From contig JAFTVF010000012.1 in NCBI GenBank assembly GCA_017465865.1, positions 1 through 64,000 of the forward strand: a DNA stretch of 64,000 nucleotides. Reading direction: 5' to 3'. The notes beneath the pieces were generated by a model. The model searched no databases. It was not told the DNA's origin and saw nothing but the letters and a program-made list of their open reading frames with translations. Shown in pieces: positions 36,123-45,644 of this stretch. The DNA comes from Clostridia bacterium (GTDB taxonomy: Bacteria > Bacillota > Clostridia > Christensenellales > Borkfalkiaceae). Made by a program: the position numbers and the translations under genes. The first letter of the stretch is position 1, and each line of letters begins with the position of its first letter.

Positions 36123-37073
36123 ATGAACAACAAAGTTACTATCATCGGCGCGGGTTCGGTAGGTGCTACCGTTGCTTACACCCTGGTTGCAACGGGTTCG
36201 GTTGCGGAGATCGTACTCATCGACGTAAACGTGGACAAAGCGAAAGGGGAGGCGCTCGACATTCGTCAGGCGACGCCCTATCTTTCCCCTGCAAAAATTT
36301 ATTGCGGTACGTACGAAGACGCGGTGGGGTCGGATATCGTTATCGTTACTTCGGGCGTGGGCAGAAAGCCTGGTCAGTCCCGTATCGATCTTACGCAGAC
36401 GAACGTGAATATTTTGAAGAGCATTGCGCCTGAAATCGTAAAATACGCGCCCGACGCGCTGTATATTTTCGTTGCAAATCCCGTAGACGTGCTTACCTAC
36501 GTATTCTGTAAGATCACGGGCGTACCCAAAAACCGCGTGATCGGCACGGGTACTACGCTGGACAGTATCCGACTTCGCACGCGGCTTTCCGAACTGTATT
36601 CGGTCAATCAAAAACAAGTCCACGCGTACGTGCTCGGCGAACACGGCGACAGCTCGTTCGTGGCTTGGTCCACGGCGGACATTTCGGGTATCCCGCTCAA
36701 AGAATATGAAAGCACCTTGACGGATAAGAGTGTTTTGACCGTTTCTCCCTACACCCACGAGGAAGTGGAGGAATACGTGAAGAAATCGGGCGGTCAGATC
36801 ATCGCGGGCAAGGGCGCGACCTTCTACGGTATCGCGGCTTGCGTAACGCAGATCGTCAACAGTATTTATTCGAGCGCGTATACGATTTTGCCCGTATCCA
36901 CCGTTCTCGACGGCGAATACGGCATTTCCGACGTAGCATTGTCTACGCTCTGCGCGATCGGTAACGACGGCGTGGTAACGACCCTTACGCCCAAGCTTTC
37001 CGACGAGGAAGTGAAAAAAATGAAACACAGTGCGGAAGTCCTCAAAGGGGTTATCGCACAGATCGATATTTAA
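36123..37073 (+). CDS. mdh: Malate dehydrogenase (LDH/MDH superfamily)
   Basis: 316 aa. Rossmann motif IIGAGSVGATVAY, VANPVDVLTY, and catalytic GEHGDSSFVAWS. Automatic annotation would likely call this L-lactate dehydrogenase. However, the specificity position, Gln in LDH (QKPGE), is Arg81 here (GVGRKPGQSR), the residue that binds the second carboxylate in malate dehydrogenases. The next gene is fumarase, followed by fumarate reductase genes, so oxaloacetate reduction to malate is the best reading. Asp34 in VLIDVN indicates NADH use. Confidence 0.8.
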   Translation: MNNKVTIIGAGSVGATVAYTLVATGSVAEIVLIDVNVDKAKGEALDIRQATPYLSPAKIYCGTYEDAVGSDIVIVTSGVGRKPGQSRIDLTQTNVNILKSIAPEIVKYAPDALYIFVANPVDVLTYVFCKITGVPKNRVIGTGTTLDSIRLRTRLSELYSVNQKQVHAYVLGEHGDSSFVAWSTADISGIPLKEYESTLTDKSVLTVSPYTHEEVEEYVKKSGGQIIAGKGATFYGIAACVTQIVNSIYSSAYTILPVSTVLDGEYGISDVALSTLCAIGNDGVVTTLTPKLSDEEVKKMKHSAEVLKGVIAQIDI

Positions 37074-37091
37074 GAAAACGGAGAAAAGAAC

Positions 37092-38468
37092 ATGGAATAC
37101 CGTATTGAAAAAGACACAATGGGCGAAATGCAAGTCCCTGCCGACAGATACTGGGCGGCGCAAACGCAGAGAAGTTATCAAAACTTCCGTATCGGCAACG
37201 AGATCATGCCCCGCGAGATCACGCACGCGTTCGGGATCTTGAAAAAAGCGGCGGCGCTTGCCAACTGCAAACTCGGCAAACTCTCCGAAGCCAAGAAAAA
37301 CGCCATCGCGGCGGCTTGCGACGAGGTGATCTCGGGCGAGCTGAACGGGCATTTCCCGCTCGTCGTATGGCAGACGGGCAGCGGTACGCAGTCGAATATG
37401 AACGCAAACGAAGTCATTGCAAACCGCGGCAACGAGATCGCGGGCGAAAAGCTCCTGCATCCCAACGACGATATCAACAAGAGCCAAAGCTCCAACGATA
37501 CTTTCCCGACGGCAATGCACATTGCGGCGGTGATCGCGATCGAGGATAACCTTTTCCCCGCAATGGATACGCTGATTGCGACCCTCAAACGCCTTGAAAA
37601 AGAAAACGAGGGGATCGTCAAGAGTGGCAGAACGCATTTACAGGACGCAGTGCCTATTGCGTTCTCGCAGGAGATCAGCGGCTGGACGAATATGATTGAA
37701 AAGACGAAAGCCCAGCTTACGCTTACCCTTTCGGGACTGAAAGAGCTTGCGCTCGGCGGCACGGCGGTCGGCACGGGCTTGAACGCGCCCAAGGGCTTTG
37801 CGGAAGAGGTCGCGGCGCAGGTCAGCGCGCTTACGGGCAAGACGTTCGTAACCGCGGAAAACAAATACCACGCGTTGACCTCGAAAGACGAACTCGTCTT
37901 CGCGCACGGCGCGTTGAAAGCGTTGGCTTGTAACCTGATGAAGATCGCAAACGACGTACGTTGGCTGGCAAGCGGGCCTCGCGACGGGCTTGGCGAGATC
38001 TTTATTCCCGAAAACGAACCGGGGTCTTCGATTATGCCGGGCAAGGTCAATCCCACGCAATGCGAATCGATGACGATGGTCGCCGTACAGGTCATGGCGA
38101 ACGACGTCGCGGTGGGTATGGGCGCTTCGCAGGGCAATTTCGAGCTGAACGTATTTATGCCCGTGATTATTTATAATTTCCTGCAATCGGTGCGGTTGCT
38201 TGCCGACGGTATCCGTTCGTTTGAACAAAATTGCGTAACGGGGATCAAGGCGAACAAGGAAAAAATGCACCATAACCTGTACAATTCCTTGATGCTGGTT
38301 ACCGCGCTCAACCCGTATATCGGTTACGAGAACGCGGCGAAAACGGCGAAGAAAGCGTATAAAGAAAACATCTCTTTGAAAGAGGCTTGCGTTGCGCTGG
38401 GATTTTTGACGGCGGAAAAATTCGACGAAGTATTCCGTCCCGAAGAAATGGCGTATCCGCAGAAATAA
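37092..38468 (+). CDS. fumC: Class II fumarate hydratase
   Basis: 458 aa. [44 protein letters not shown] and the signature [15 protein letters not shown] are present. It is the iron-independent class II enzyme, which dehydrates malate to fumarate reversibly. It lies 18 bp downstream of mdh and feeds the fumarate reductase genes of the same operon. Confidence 0.94.
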   Translation: MEYRIEKDTMGEMQVPADRYWAAQTQRSYQNFRIGNEIMPREITHAFGILKKAAALANCKLGKLSEAKKNAIAAACDEVISGELNGHFPLVVWQTGSGTQSNMNANEVIANRGNEIAGEKLLHPNDDINKSQSSNDTFPTAMHIAAVIAIEDNLFPAMDTLIATLKRLEKENEGIVKSGRTHLQDAVPIAFSQEISGWTNMIEKTKAQLTLTLSGLKELALGGTAVGTGLNAPKGFAEEVAAQVSALTGKTFVTAENKYHALTSKDELVFAHGALKALACNLMKIANDVRWLASGPRDGLGEIFIPENEPGSSIMPGKVNPTQCESMTMVAVQVMANDVAVGMGASQGNFELNVFMPVIIYNFLQSVRLLADGIRSFEQNCVTGIKANKEKMHHNLYNSLMLVTALNPYIGYENAAKTAKKAYKENISLKEACVALGFLTAEKFDEVFRPEEMAYPQK

Positions 38469-38490
38469 TGCAAAGGTAGCGAATAGTACT

Positions 38491-39270
38491 ATGAAAATCA
38501 GTTATTATCCCGGCTGTACGCTGAGAACGAAAGCCAAGGACTTGGACGACACCGCCCGTCTTTGTGCAAAAGCGCTCGGCGTAGAAATGGAGGAAATCGA
38601 AAATTGGCAGTGCTGCGGCGCGGTATATCCGATGGCGACGGACGAGATCGCGACCAAGCTCTCGGCGGTTCGCGCGCTCGATTATGCAAAGCATAACGGC
38701 GGGAAACTTTTAACGCTGTGCTCGGCTTGCCACAACGTGATCAAACGCACCAACGAGGATATGAAAACGAACGCGGATATCTGTTCCCGCGCGAATAATT
38801 ATCTGAAACTCGACGAGCCGTACAAAGGGGAAACGGAAGTGCTCCATTACCTCGAAATGCTGAAAACCGTCGTCGGCTTCGATACGATCAAAAAAGCGGT
38901 GGTCAATCCCGTAAACCGCAAGATCGGCGCGTACTACGGTTGTTTATTGCTCCGCCCGAGCGGCGTTATGGCGTTCGATAACCCCGAAAACCCGACGATC
39001 ATCGAGGACTTTATCCGCGCGATTGGCGGTACGCCCGTCGTGTACCCGTTCCGAAACGAGTGTTGCGGCGCGTACGTGGCTTTGAAAAACAGCGAACTGC
39101 CCAAAGCAAAGAGTAAAAAAGTACTGACAAGCGCAAAGGAAAAAGGCGCGGAAGAAGTGATTACCGCCTGTCCGCTTTGCCTGTATAATTTACAGGTAAA
39201 CGGCGAAAATATCCTGCCCGTGAGATACTTCACCGAGCTTCTTGCCGAGGCGTTGGGGGTGAAAGCATGA
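38491..39270 (+). CDS. hdrB: Heterodisulfide reductase subunit B-like protein
   Basis: 259 aa. Both CCG domains are complete: YYPGC, CCG (NWQCCGAVYP) and LCSACHNV in the first half; YYGCLL, NECCGAY and TACPLC in the second. In HdrB these cysteines bind two noncubane [4Fe-4S] clusters that reduce disulfides. The organism shows no methanogen genes, so the natural acceptor is not CoM-S-S-CoB; it may pass electrons to FrdB/FrdA. The ribosome site is weak. The end overlaps hdrC by 4 bp. Confidence 0.87.
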   Translation: MKISYYPGCTLRTKAKDLDDTARLCAKALGVEMEEIENWQCCGAVYPMATDEIATKLSAVRALDYAKHNGGKLLTLCSACHNVIKRTNEDMKTNADICSRANNYLKLDEPYKGETEVLHYLEMLKTVVGFDTIKKAVVNPVNRKIGAYYGCLLLRPSGVMAFDNPENPTIIEDFIRAIGGTPVVYPFRNECCGAYVALKNSELPKAKSKKVLTSAKEKGAEEVITACPLCLYNLQVNGENILPVRYFTELLAEALGVKA

Positions 39271-39653
39271 CGAAAGAAGAACGCATTGAAAATTTGAAAA
39301 CGCTCAGCGGCACGGACGTAAGAAAGTGTATGAAATGCGGCAAATGCTCGGGGCGCTGTCCCGCTTTCAAGGACATGGATATCAAGCCCCACCAGTTCGT
39401 TTCCATGCTCGAAAAAGGCAAAATCGAAGAACTGCTCGAATGTAAAGCGATCTGGAACTGCCTTTCGTGTATGGCTTGCGTAGAGCGTTGCCCGCGCGGC
39501 GTTGCGCCTGCGGCGGTCGTGGAAGCGGTGCGCAGCACGGTGGTACGGGCGCAGGGTAAAAACGGGCTGAAAGCAGAGGATATCCCGCCGATCGTAGACG
39601 AGCTTATTCCTCAGCAGCTCCTTGTCAGCGCGTACAGAAAGTATAACAAATAA
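39267..39653 (+). CDS. hdrC: Heterodisulfide reductase subunit C-like ferredoxin
   Basis: 128 aa. Two [4Fe-4S] motifs, CMKCGKCSGRCP and CLSCMACVERCP, with the helix-rich frame of HdrC between and after. It should wire HdrA to HdrB. No membrane segment is present, so it is the soluble HdrABC type rather than HdrDE. Start codon ATGA overlaps the hdrB stop. Confidence 0.88.
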   Translation: MTKEERIENLKTLSGTDVRKCMKCGKCSGRCPAFKDMDIKPHQFVSMLEKGKIEELLECKAIWNCLSCMACVERCPRGVAPAAVVEAVRSTVVRAQGKNGLKAEDIPPIVDELIPQQLLVSAYRKYNK

Positions 39654-39684
39654 TCGAAAAAATTAAAAAAAGAGAGTAGATAAA

Positions 39685-41676
39685 ATGCAAAGAATAGGTG
39701 TTTTTATTTGTTGGTGCGGAAGTAATATTTCGGCGACGGTAGACGTAGTCAAGGTGGCGGAGGTCATCAAGAACGAGCCGGGCGTGGTGTATTCCGCAAA
39801 CTATCAGTATATGTGCTCGGAAAACGGTCAACAGCTCATCAAGCAGGCGATCAAAGAGCATAACCTGACGGGCGTTGTCATCGGCTCGTGTTCGCCCAGA
39901 ATGCACGAAGCGACGTTCCGCAAAGCGGCGGAAGAGGCAGGGCTGAACCCCTATATGGTAGAGGTTGCAAACATTCGCGAGCATTGCTCGTGGATTCATA
40001 AGGACATGGACGAAGCGACGGAAAAAGCGTTGATCCTCGTCCGTACGGCGATCGCGAAAGTCAAGCTCAACGCACCGCTTACGGCGGGCGAAAGCCCCGT
40101 TATCAAGCGCGCGCTGGTCATCGGCGGCGGTATCGCGGGTATTCAGGCGGCTTTGGATATCGCGGACGCGGGCTTTGAAGTGGATATCGTGGAAAAGAAC
40201 GCGACGATCGGCGGGAGAATGGCACAGCTCGATAAGACCTTCCCCACGCTCGACTGCTCGGCTTGTATCCTCACGCCGAAAATGGTAGACTGCGCGCAGC
40301 ATGAAAAGATCGACATTCTTTCCTATTCCGAAGTGGAAGAGGTGAAAGGCTTCGTCGGCAATTTCAGCGTAAAGATCCGCCGTAAGGCAAGATACGTAGA
40401 CGAAACGAAATGCACGGGCTGTAAGGTTTGTATGGATAAATGCCCGTCTAAAAAAGGCTTGAACACCTTTAATATGGGCTTGAACACCCGTCCCGCGATC
40501 CATATCCCGTTCGCACAGGCGATCCCCAACGTAGCGGTGATCGACCCCGAACAGTGTATCAAGCTGAAAACGGGCAAGTGCGGTATCTGTCAGAAATTCT
40601 GCGGCGTGGGCGCGATCGATTACGAACAGAAAGACAGCTTTATCGAACGTCAATACGGCGCGATCGTCGTTGCGACGGGCTTTAAGCCGATCGAGCTTGA
40701 CGCGTTCAACGAATACGGCTATAACGATAATAAAGACGTTATCACCTCGTTAGAGCTCGAAAGACTGATGAACGCGGCAGGACCTACGAACGGCGTTCTG
40801 CTCCGTCCCTCGGACGGCGAGCATCCGAAAGTCATCACGTTCATTCAATGCGTCGGCTCGCGCGATACCAGCGGTTGCGGCAAACCCTATTGCTCGAAGA
40901 TCTGCTGTATGTATACGGCGAAGCACGCAATGCTCATTCGTGAAAAATACCCCGATACGGAAGTACACGTATTCTATATCGACGTGCGTACGCCGGGTAA
41001 AAACTACGACGAATTTTTCCGCCGCGCGGTGGAACAGTACGGCGTGGACTATATCAAGGGTATGGTCGGCAAGGTCTATAACGAAAACGGCAAGCTGATG
41101 GTCCAAGGCTCGAACCTTATCGATAACGAACAGGTAACGATCGAGTCCGATCTCGTCGTGCTTGCGGCGGCGATCGAGCCCGAACCCTCGGTAAGAAAGG
41201 TAGCGACCTTGCTGACGGCAAGCATCGACACCAACAACTTCCTCACCGAGAGCCACGCCAAGCTCCGTCCCGTGGAAAGCCCCACGGCGGGCGTGTACCT
41301 TGCGGGCGTATGCCAAGGCCCGAAAGATATCCCCGAAACGGTATCGCAGGCTTCGGCTTGCGCGGCAAAGGTTATCGGTCTGCTGGTAAAGGATAAATTG
41401 AAAACGAACCCGTGCGTGGCAACGCCCGACGAGAGTATGTGTAACGGTTGCAGTCAGTGTGCGAACGTTTGCGCGTACGGCGCGATCACGTACGTGGATA
41501 AGGAATTCCGCCTCGGCGGCGGGAAGACGGAGATCCGTCGCGTAGCGAGCGTGAACCCTGCGGTATGTCAGGGCTGCGGCGCTTGTACGGTAACCTGTCC
41601 TTCGGGGGCTATGGACCTGAAAGGTTTCAGCTCCAAGCAAATCATGTCGGAGGTAGAAGCGATATGCAAGAAGTAA
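39685..41676 (+). CDS. hdrA: Heterodisulfide reductase subunit A-like flavoprotein
   Basis: 663 aa. N-terminal cysteine domain (FICWCGSNI; SENGQ), then FAD-binding VIGGGIAGIQAALDIADAG with GGRMAQLDKTFPTLDCSAC. An inserted ferredoxin domain carries CTGCKVCMDKCP; FIQCVGSRD and CSKICCMYT follow. Two C-terminal [4Fe-4S] sites are CNGCSQCANVCAYG and CQGCGACTVTCPSG. HdrA FAD is the site of flavin-based electron bifurcation in known HdrABC complexes; the C-terminal clusters would serve ferredoxin. GAGAGTAG precedes the ATG. Confidence 0.9.
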   Translation: MQRIGVFICWCGSNISATVDVVKVAEVIKNEPGVVYSANYQYMCSENGQQLIKQAIKEHNLTGVVIGSCSPRMHEATFRKAAEEAGLNPYMVEVANIREHCSWIHKDMDEATEKALILVRTAIAKVKLNAPLTAGESPVIKRALVIGGGIAGIQAALDIADAGFEVDIVEKNATIGGRMAQLDKTFPTLDCSACILTPKMVDCAQHEKIDILSYSEVEEVKGFVGNFSVKIRRKARYVDETKCTGCKVCMDKCPSKKGLNTFNMGLNTRPAIHIPFAQAIPNVAVIDPEQCIKLKTGKCGICQKFCGVGAIDYEQKDSFIERQYGAIVVATGFKPIELDAFNEYGYNDNKDVITSLELERLMNAAGPTNGVLLRPSDGEHPKVITFIQCVGSRDTSGCGKPYCSKICCMYTAKHAMLIREKYPDTEVHVFYIDVRTPGKNYDEFFRRAVEQYGVDYIKGMVGKVYNENGKLMVQGSNLIDNEQVTIESDLVVLAAAIEPEPSVRKVATLLTASIDTNNFLTESHAKLRPVESPTAGVYLAGVCQGPKDIPETVSQASACAAKVIGLLVKDKLKTNPCVATPDESMCNGCSQCANVCAYGAITYVDKEFRLGGGKTEIRRVASVNPAVCQGCGACTVTCPSGAMDLKGFSSKQIMSEVEAICKK

Positions 41677-42119
41677 CCACGGAAAAGAAAGAATTTACCC
41701 CGAACATCGTGGCGTTTTGCTGTAACTGGTGTTCGTACGCGGGCGCGGACCTTGCGGGATCGAGCCGTTTGACCTATCCCGCGAACGTCAAGATCATTCG
41801 CGTACCCTGTTCCTGCCGCGTCAATCCCTCGTTCGTGCTCAAAGCGTTCCAGCAAGGCGCGGACGGCGTGATCCTTTGCGGTTGTCATCCCGGGGATTGC
41901 CATTACGTAACGGGCAACTACTATACGAGAAGAAGAATGTCTTTGCTGTTCAGCTTTTTGAACTATATGGGTATCGAAAAAGAACGTACCCGCGTGGAAT
42001 GGGTATCCGCAGCGGAAGGTCAGCGTTTCTCCGCCGTTATGAACGATTTCGTGAAAACGGTTACGGAGCTTGGCGAAAACAAACGCCTTACCGACCTTCG
42101 CGTAAAGGAGGGCGAATAA
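41664..42119 (+). CDS. MvhD/FlxD-like [2Fe-2S] subunit
   Basis: 151 aa. Cysteine motifs FCCNWCSYAGAD, RVPCSCRVN and ILCGCHPGDCHY are the MvhD signature. In MvhADG-HdrABC and FlxABCD-HdrABC this small protein connects the electron-input module to HdrA. It overlaps the hdrA 3' end by 13 bp; the longer in-frame start at 41565 lies inside hdrA and has no ribosome site. Confidence 0.87.
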   Translation: MQEVTTEKKEFTPNIVAFCCNWCSYAGADLAGSSRLTYPANVKIIRVPCSCRVNPSFVLKAFQQGADGVILCGCHPGDCHYVTGNYYTRRRMSLLFSFLNYMGIEKERTRVEWVSAAEGQRFSAVMNDFVKTVTELGENKRLTDLRVKEGE

Positions 42120-42120
42120 G

Positions 42121-43098
42121 ATGAAAGACGTTGAATTGAAAATGTTAGAGCGAGCGAAAGCGCTGCTTGAAAGCGGTGAAGTTGCGCGCGTGATCGGCTG
42201 GAAGAAAGGGGATTTCTGTTACGATCCCTCGCCCGCGAGCTTTGAAACGGTAGAGGAGTTGAACGGCTTCGTTTACGACTGGTTCTGCGGCGCGAATCTT
42301 TCCAAATACCTGATCGAAATGAGCAAGAAAGAGGGCAAAACGGCGGTATTTTTGAAGCCCTGCGACACGTACAGCTTTAATCAGCTCGTCAAAGAACACC
42401 GTATCAAGCGTGAAAACGTACACGTGATCGCCGTGGAATGTCTGGCGAAGCTGGATATCGAAAAGATCAAAGCCAAAGGCGTTTCCATGGTAACGGGCGT
42501 AGAGGTAATCGGCAAAGAAGTCAAGGTTACGACGGCTTACGGCGAAGAAACGCTGAAAAAGCCCGAAGTGATCCTTACCAAATGCGAAACCTGTCAAAAG
42601 ACCCATCAGGTAAAGGACGAGGAGATCATTCTCCACGACCGTCCCGAGCGCGACGTGGACCGCTTTGCGGAAGTTGCGAAACTCGAAGCGATGACGGCGG
42701 ACGAACGGTTTGCGTTCTGGCGCGAACAGCTTTCGAAGTGTATCCGTTGCAACGCTTGCCGTAACGTATGCCCCGCGTGTTCCTGCGTGAAATGCGTATT
42801 CGACAACCCCGCTTCGGGCATTGCGGCGAAAGCCAACGACGACAAGTTCGAAGAACAGCTTTTCCATATTATTCGCGCGTTCCACGTAGCGGGTCGTTGC
42901 ACGGACTGCGGCGAGTGTTCGAGAGTATGCCCGCAGAACATTCCTCTGCACCTTCTCAACAGAAAATTCATTAAGGACATCGACGGACTGTACGGCGAGT
43001 ATCAAGCGGGCGAGACCGCGGACGGTAAAACGCCGCTCACCTCGTATGCGGAAGCCGACGCAGAACCCAACGACGTCATGAAAGGGGAGGCGAAATAA
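42121..43098 (+). CDS. Iron-sulfur subunit, FlxC-like
   Basis: 325 aa. The N-terminal half resembles FrhB/HdrA-partner domains (VFLKPCDTYSFNQLVKEHRI; IAVEC), with CETCQKTH in the middle. Two C-terminal [4Fe-4S] motifs are CIRCNACRNVCPACSCVKC and CTDCGECSRVCPQNI. The combination and position match an iron-sulfur subunit of the Flx module; FlxC is my label by elimination. Starts 1 bp after the MvhD-like stop and overlaps the next start (TAATG). Confidence 0.72.
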   Translation: MKDVELKMLERAKALLESGEVARVIGWKKGDFCYDPSPASFETVEELNGFVYDWFCGANLSKYLIEMSKKEGKTAVFLKPCDTYSFNQLVKEHRIKRENVHVIAVECLAKLDIEKIKAKGVSMVTGVEVIGKEVKVTTAYGEETLKKPEVILTKCETCQKTHQVKDEEIILHDRPERDVDRFAEVAKLEAMTADERFAFWREQLSKCIRCNACRNVCPACSCVKCVFDNPASGIAAKANDDKFEEQLFHIIRAFHVAGRCTDCGECSRVCPQNIPLHLLNRKFIKDIDGLYGEYQAGETADGKTPLTSYAEADAEPNDVMKGEAK

Positions 43099-44126
43099 TG
43101 TTCAAGATTGCAAAAGAAAGATTAAACGAACTCTATGCCAAGATCAACGGACAAATGGGGCTTTTTATCCCCGTAAAAAAAGCGGGCGAAGTCAATTACG
43201 AGGTTTGGAGAGAGGGCAAAGAAGTATCTTTGGAAACGCTCAAAACGGTAAAATCCCCCAAGAATATGTTCTTCCCGCAAACGGAGAACATGATGAAGTT
43301 CAAAACCGAGGGCAAAAACCTCGAAATTATCGACGTACGCGGCGAAAAAAGACCGTTCGTGTTATTCGGCGTAAAAGCCTGCGATTATAAAGCGATTGAG
43401 GTTTTGGATAAGGTATTCCTTGCCGATCCCGTAGACACCTATTATCAGTCGAGAAGAAACGCGACGACGATCGTAACGCTCGCATGCTCCAAGCCCGAAG
43501 AAAGCTGTTTTTGCAGCGTGTTCGGTATCGACGCGACCGCGCCTCAGGGCGACGTTACCACGTGGCTCGACGGTGAAAATCTGTACTGGCAGGCAAACAC
43601 CGAGAAAGGCGAAACGCTTACCGCGCTCGTAAAAGACCTGTTTGCGGAGGGCGGAGAAGCGGAAGTAGAGGCGCAACAGACGGCTACCAAAACGATTATC
43701 GACAGCTTGCCGTTTGCTAATCTCGATCTCAGTAAGTTTAAGCCTGAAAATCTCAACGAATTGTTCAATGCGGCGGAGTGGCAGGAAATGAGCGAAGCGT
43801 GCCTTGGCTGCGGTACTTGTACGTTCGTCTGCCCGACCTGTCAGTGCTTTGATATTCGGGATTTCAAAACCAACGAGGGCGTTATCCGTTACCGTTGCTG
43901 GGATTCCTGTATGTATTCCGACTTCACGCTGATGGCGCACGGCAACAGCCGTACGACGCAGATGCAGCGTTTCCGTCAGAGATTTATGCACAAGCTCGTT
44001 TACTATCCCTCGCAGAACGACGGACTGTATTCGTGCGTGGGCTGCGGGCGTTGCGTGAATAAGTGTCCTCAGCGCCTGAATATCGTAAAAGTAATCAAAA
44101 CGTTGGGAGGAAAAGACAATGACTAA
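43098..44126 (+). CDS. Iron-sulfur subunit, FlxB/AsrA-like
   Basis: 342 aa. Similar in layout to AsrA of anaerobic sulfite reductase and sulfhydrogenase beta subunits: FGVKACDYKAIEVLD, CSKPEESCFC, then two [4Fe-4S] motifs CLGCGTCTFVCPTCQC and CVGCGRCVNKCPQRL. It should transfer electrons from the FAD/NADH subunit encoded next. Stop overlaps the next start by 8 bp. Confidence 0.78.
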   Translation: MFKIAKERLNELYAKINGQMGLFIPVKKAGEVNYEVWREGKEVSLETLKTVKSPKNMFFPQTENMMKFKTEGKNLEIIDVRGEKRPFVLFGVKACDYKAIEVLDKVFLADPVDTYYQSRRNATTIVTLACSKPEESCFCSVFGIDATAPQGDVTTWLDGENLYWQANTEKGETLTALVKDLFAEGGEAEVEAQQTATKTIIDSLPFANLDLSKFKPENLNELFNAAEWQEMSEACLGCGTCTFVCPTCQCFDIRDFKTNEGVIRYRCWDSCMYSDFTLMAHGNSRTTQMQRFRQRFMHKLVYYPSQNDGLYSCVGCGRCVNKCPQRLNIVKVIKTLGGKDND

Positions 44127-44946
44127 AGAAACTCTCATTCCCAAAATCGGCGTCGTTACGGATATCCGCAAGGATACCCCCGACGTAAAAACTTTCCGCG
44201 TCGTGGGTACGGACGGCAAAAAGCTCTTTCAGCACATGCCCGGTCAGTGCGCGATGGTTTCCATTCCCGGCGTCGGCGAGTGTATGTTCTCGATCACTTC
44301 TTCGCCTACGAACGAAGAATATATGGAATTTTCCATTAAAAAATGCGGTTGCGTAACGGAAGTTATCCACGCGCTTGAAGTCGGCGCGCAGATCACCGTC
44401 CGCGGACCTTACGGTAAAAACTTCCCCGTGGAAGAGGATTTCAAGGGCAAAGATCTGCTCTTTATTGCAGGCGGTATCGGGCTTGCGCCTTTGCGCAGCG
44501 TTATCAATTACGTACGGCATTACCGCAGCAATTACGGCAAAGTCGTCATCGTATACGGCGCGAGAAGTAAAGATGACCTCGTAGATATCGAAGAAATCCA
44601 AACGGAATGGATGAACGAGCCGAATATGGAGGTCTACCTCACGATCGACCGCCCGCAGGAGGGCTGGGACGGACACGTCGGGTTCGTGCCCGCGTACGTC
44701 AAGGAATTAGGGCTTGATCCCAACATGACGGCGGTGCTTTGCGGACCTCCGATCATGATCAAGTTCACGCTTGCGGGGCTTTTGGAGCTTGGCTTTGAGA
44801 AATCCCGCGTGTACACGACGTTAGAGCTGCGTATGAAATGCGGCGTCGGCAAATGCGGCAGATGCAACGTCGGGGATAAGTTCGTATGCAAGGACGGCCC
44901 CGTATTCCGTATGACGGAGCTTGACGAGCTTCCCGATGAATATTAA
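44119..44946 (+). CDS. NAD(P)H-oxidising flavoprotein, FlxA/AsrB-like
   Basis: 275 aa. Ferredoxin-reductase fold: FAD loop CMFSITSSP, NAD-binding GGIGLAPLRSVINYV, VLCGPPIM, and a C-terminal [2Fe-2S] motif CGVGKCGRCNVGDKFVC. This is the entry point for NADH electrons in Flx-Hdr complexes and for AsrB/HydG proteins. GGGAGG precedes the ATG. Its presence in place of a hydrogenase indicates NADH, not H2, as donor. Confidence 0.85.
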   Translation: MTKETLIPKIGVVTDIRKDTPDVKTFRVVGTDGKKLFQHMPGQCAMVSIPGVGECMFSITSSPTNEEYMEFSIKKCGCVTEVIHALEVGAQITVRGPYGKNFPVEEDFKGKDLLFIAGGIGLAPLRSVINYVRHYRSNYGKVVIVYGARSKDDLVDIEEIQTEWMNEPNMEVYLTIDRPQEGWDGHVGFVPAYVKELGLDPNMTAVLCGPPIMIKFTLAGLLELGFEKSRVYTTLELRMKCGVGKCGRCNVGDKFVCKDGPVFRMTELDELPDEY

Positions 44947-44958
44947 GGAGAAACCACA

Positions 44959-45633
44959 ATGGAAAAAATGGTAAACGTATATCTTTTCGGTAAACGCTAT
45001 CAAGTACCGGAAAGTCTGACGATTATGAAAGCGATGGAGTACGCGGGGTATCAGCTCGTACGCGGCTGCGGTTGCAGAAACGGTTTCTGCGGCGCATGCG
45101 CTACGATCTACCGTATCCACGGCCAGCAAGAGCTGAAAAGCTGTCTTGCATGCCAACAGCAGGTAGAGGAGGGCATGTACGTAGCGACGTTGCCTTTCTT
45201 CCCGCTCGTAAAGAAAGTGTACGACATCAACGAGATCAAACCCACGCAACAGATCATGATGCAGCTGTATCCCGAGATCTATTCCTGTATCGGCTGTAAC
45301 GCTTGCACCAAGAGCTGTACGCAAGAGCTGAACGTTATGCAATATATCGCTTACGCGCAGCGCGGCGAATACGAAAAGTGCGCGGAAGAGAGCTTCGACT
45401 GCGTAATGTGCGGCGTATGTTCTTCGCGTTGTCCTGCGGGCATTTCTCATCCGCAGGTAGCGGTGCTGGCAAGACGGCTTACGGGTAAATACCTTGCGCC
45501 GAAAACCGAGCATTTGATCAACCGTGTGGCGGAGATCGACGCAGGGGATTGCAAGGCGGCGTTGGAGGCGATTATGAACACGCCTTTGGAAGAACAAAAA
45601 AATCTCTATAACCATAGAGAGATCGAGAAATAA
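44959..45633 (+). CDS. frdB: Fumarate reductase iron-sulfur subunit (soluble type)
   Basis: 224 aa. The N-terminal [2Fe-2S] domain has CGCRNGFCGACATIY and SCLAC; the C-terminal part has CIGCNACTKSCTQE and CVMCGVCSSRCPAGI. Classical FrdB also binds quinone through a membrane anchor, but no frdC/frdD-type gene exists here. Unlike methanogen TfrB, it has no fused CCG domain; that function is the separate hdrB upstream. AAGGAG precedes the ATG. Confidence 0.83.
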   Translation: MEKMVNVYLFGKRYQVPESLTIMKAMEYAGYQLVRGCGCRNGFCGACATIYRIHGQQELKSCLACQQQVEEGMYVATLPFFPLVKKVYDINEIKPTQQIMMQLYPEIYSCIGCNACTKSCTQELNVMQYIAYAQRGEYEKCAEESFDCVMCGVCSSRCPAGISHPQVAVLARRLTGKYLAPKTEHLINRVAEIDAGDCKAALEAIMNTPLEEQKNLYNHREIEK

Positions 45634-45644
45634 GGAGGCGGCGT

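Noticed and set aside
38491..45633. Methanogen-type heterodisulfide reduction
   Set aside because: No CoM/CoB or methanogenesis genes and an otherwise bacterial Clostridia-type gene set; the Hdr proteins are better read as an electron-bifurcation module.
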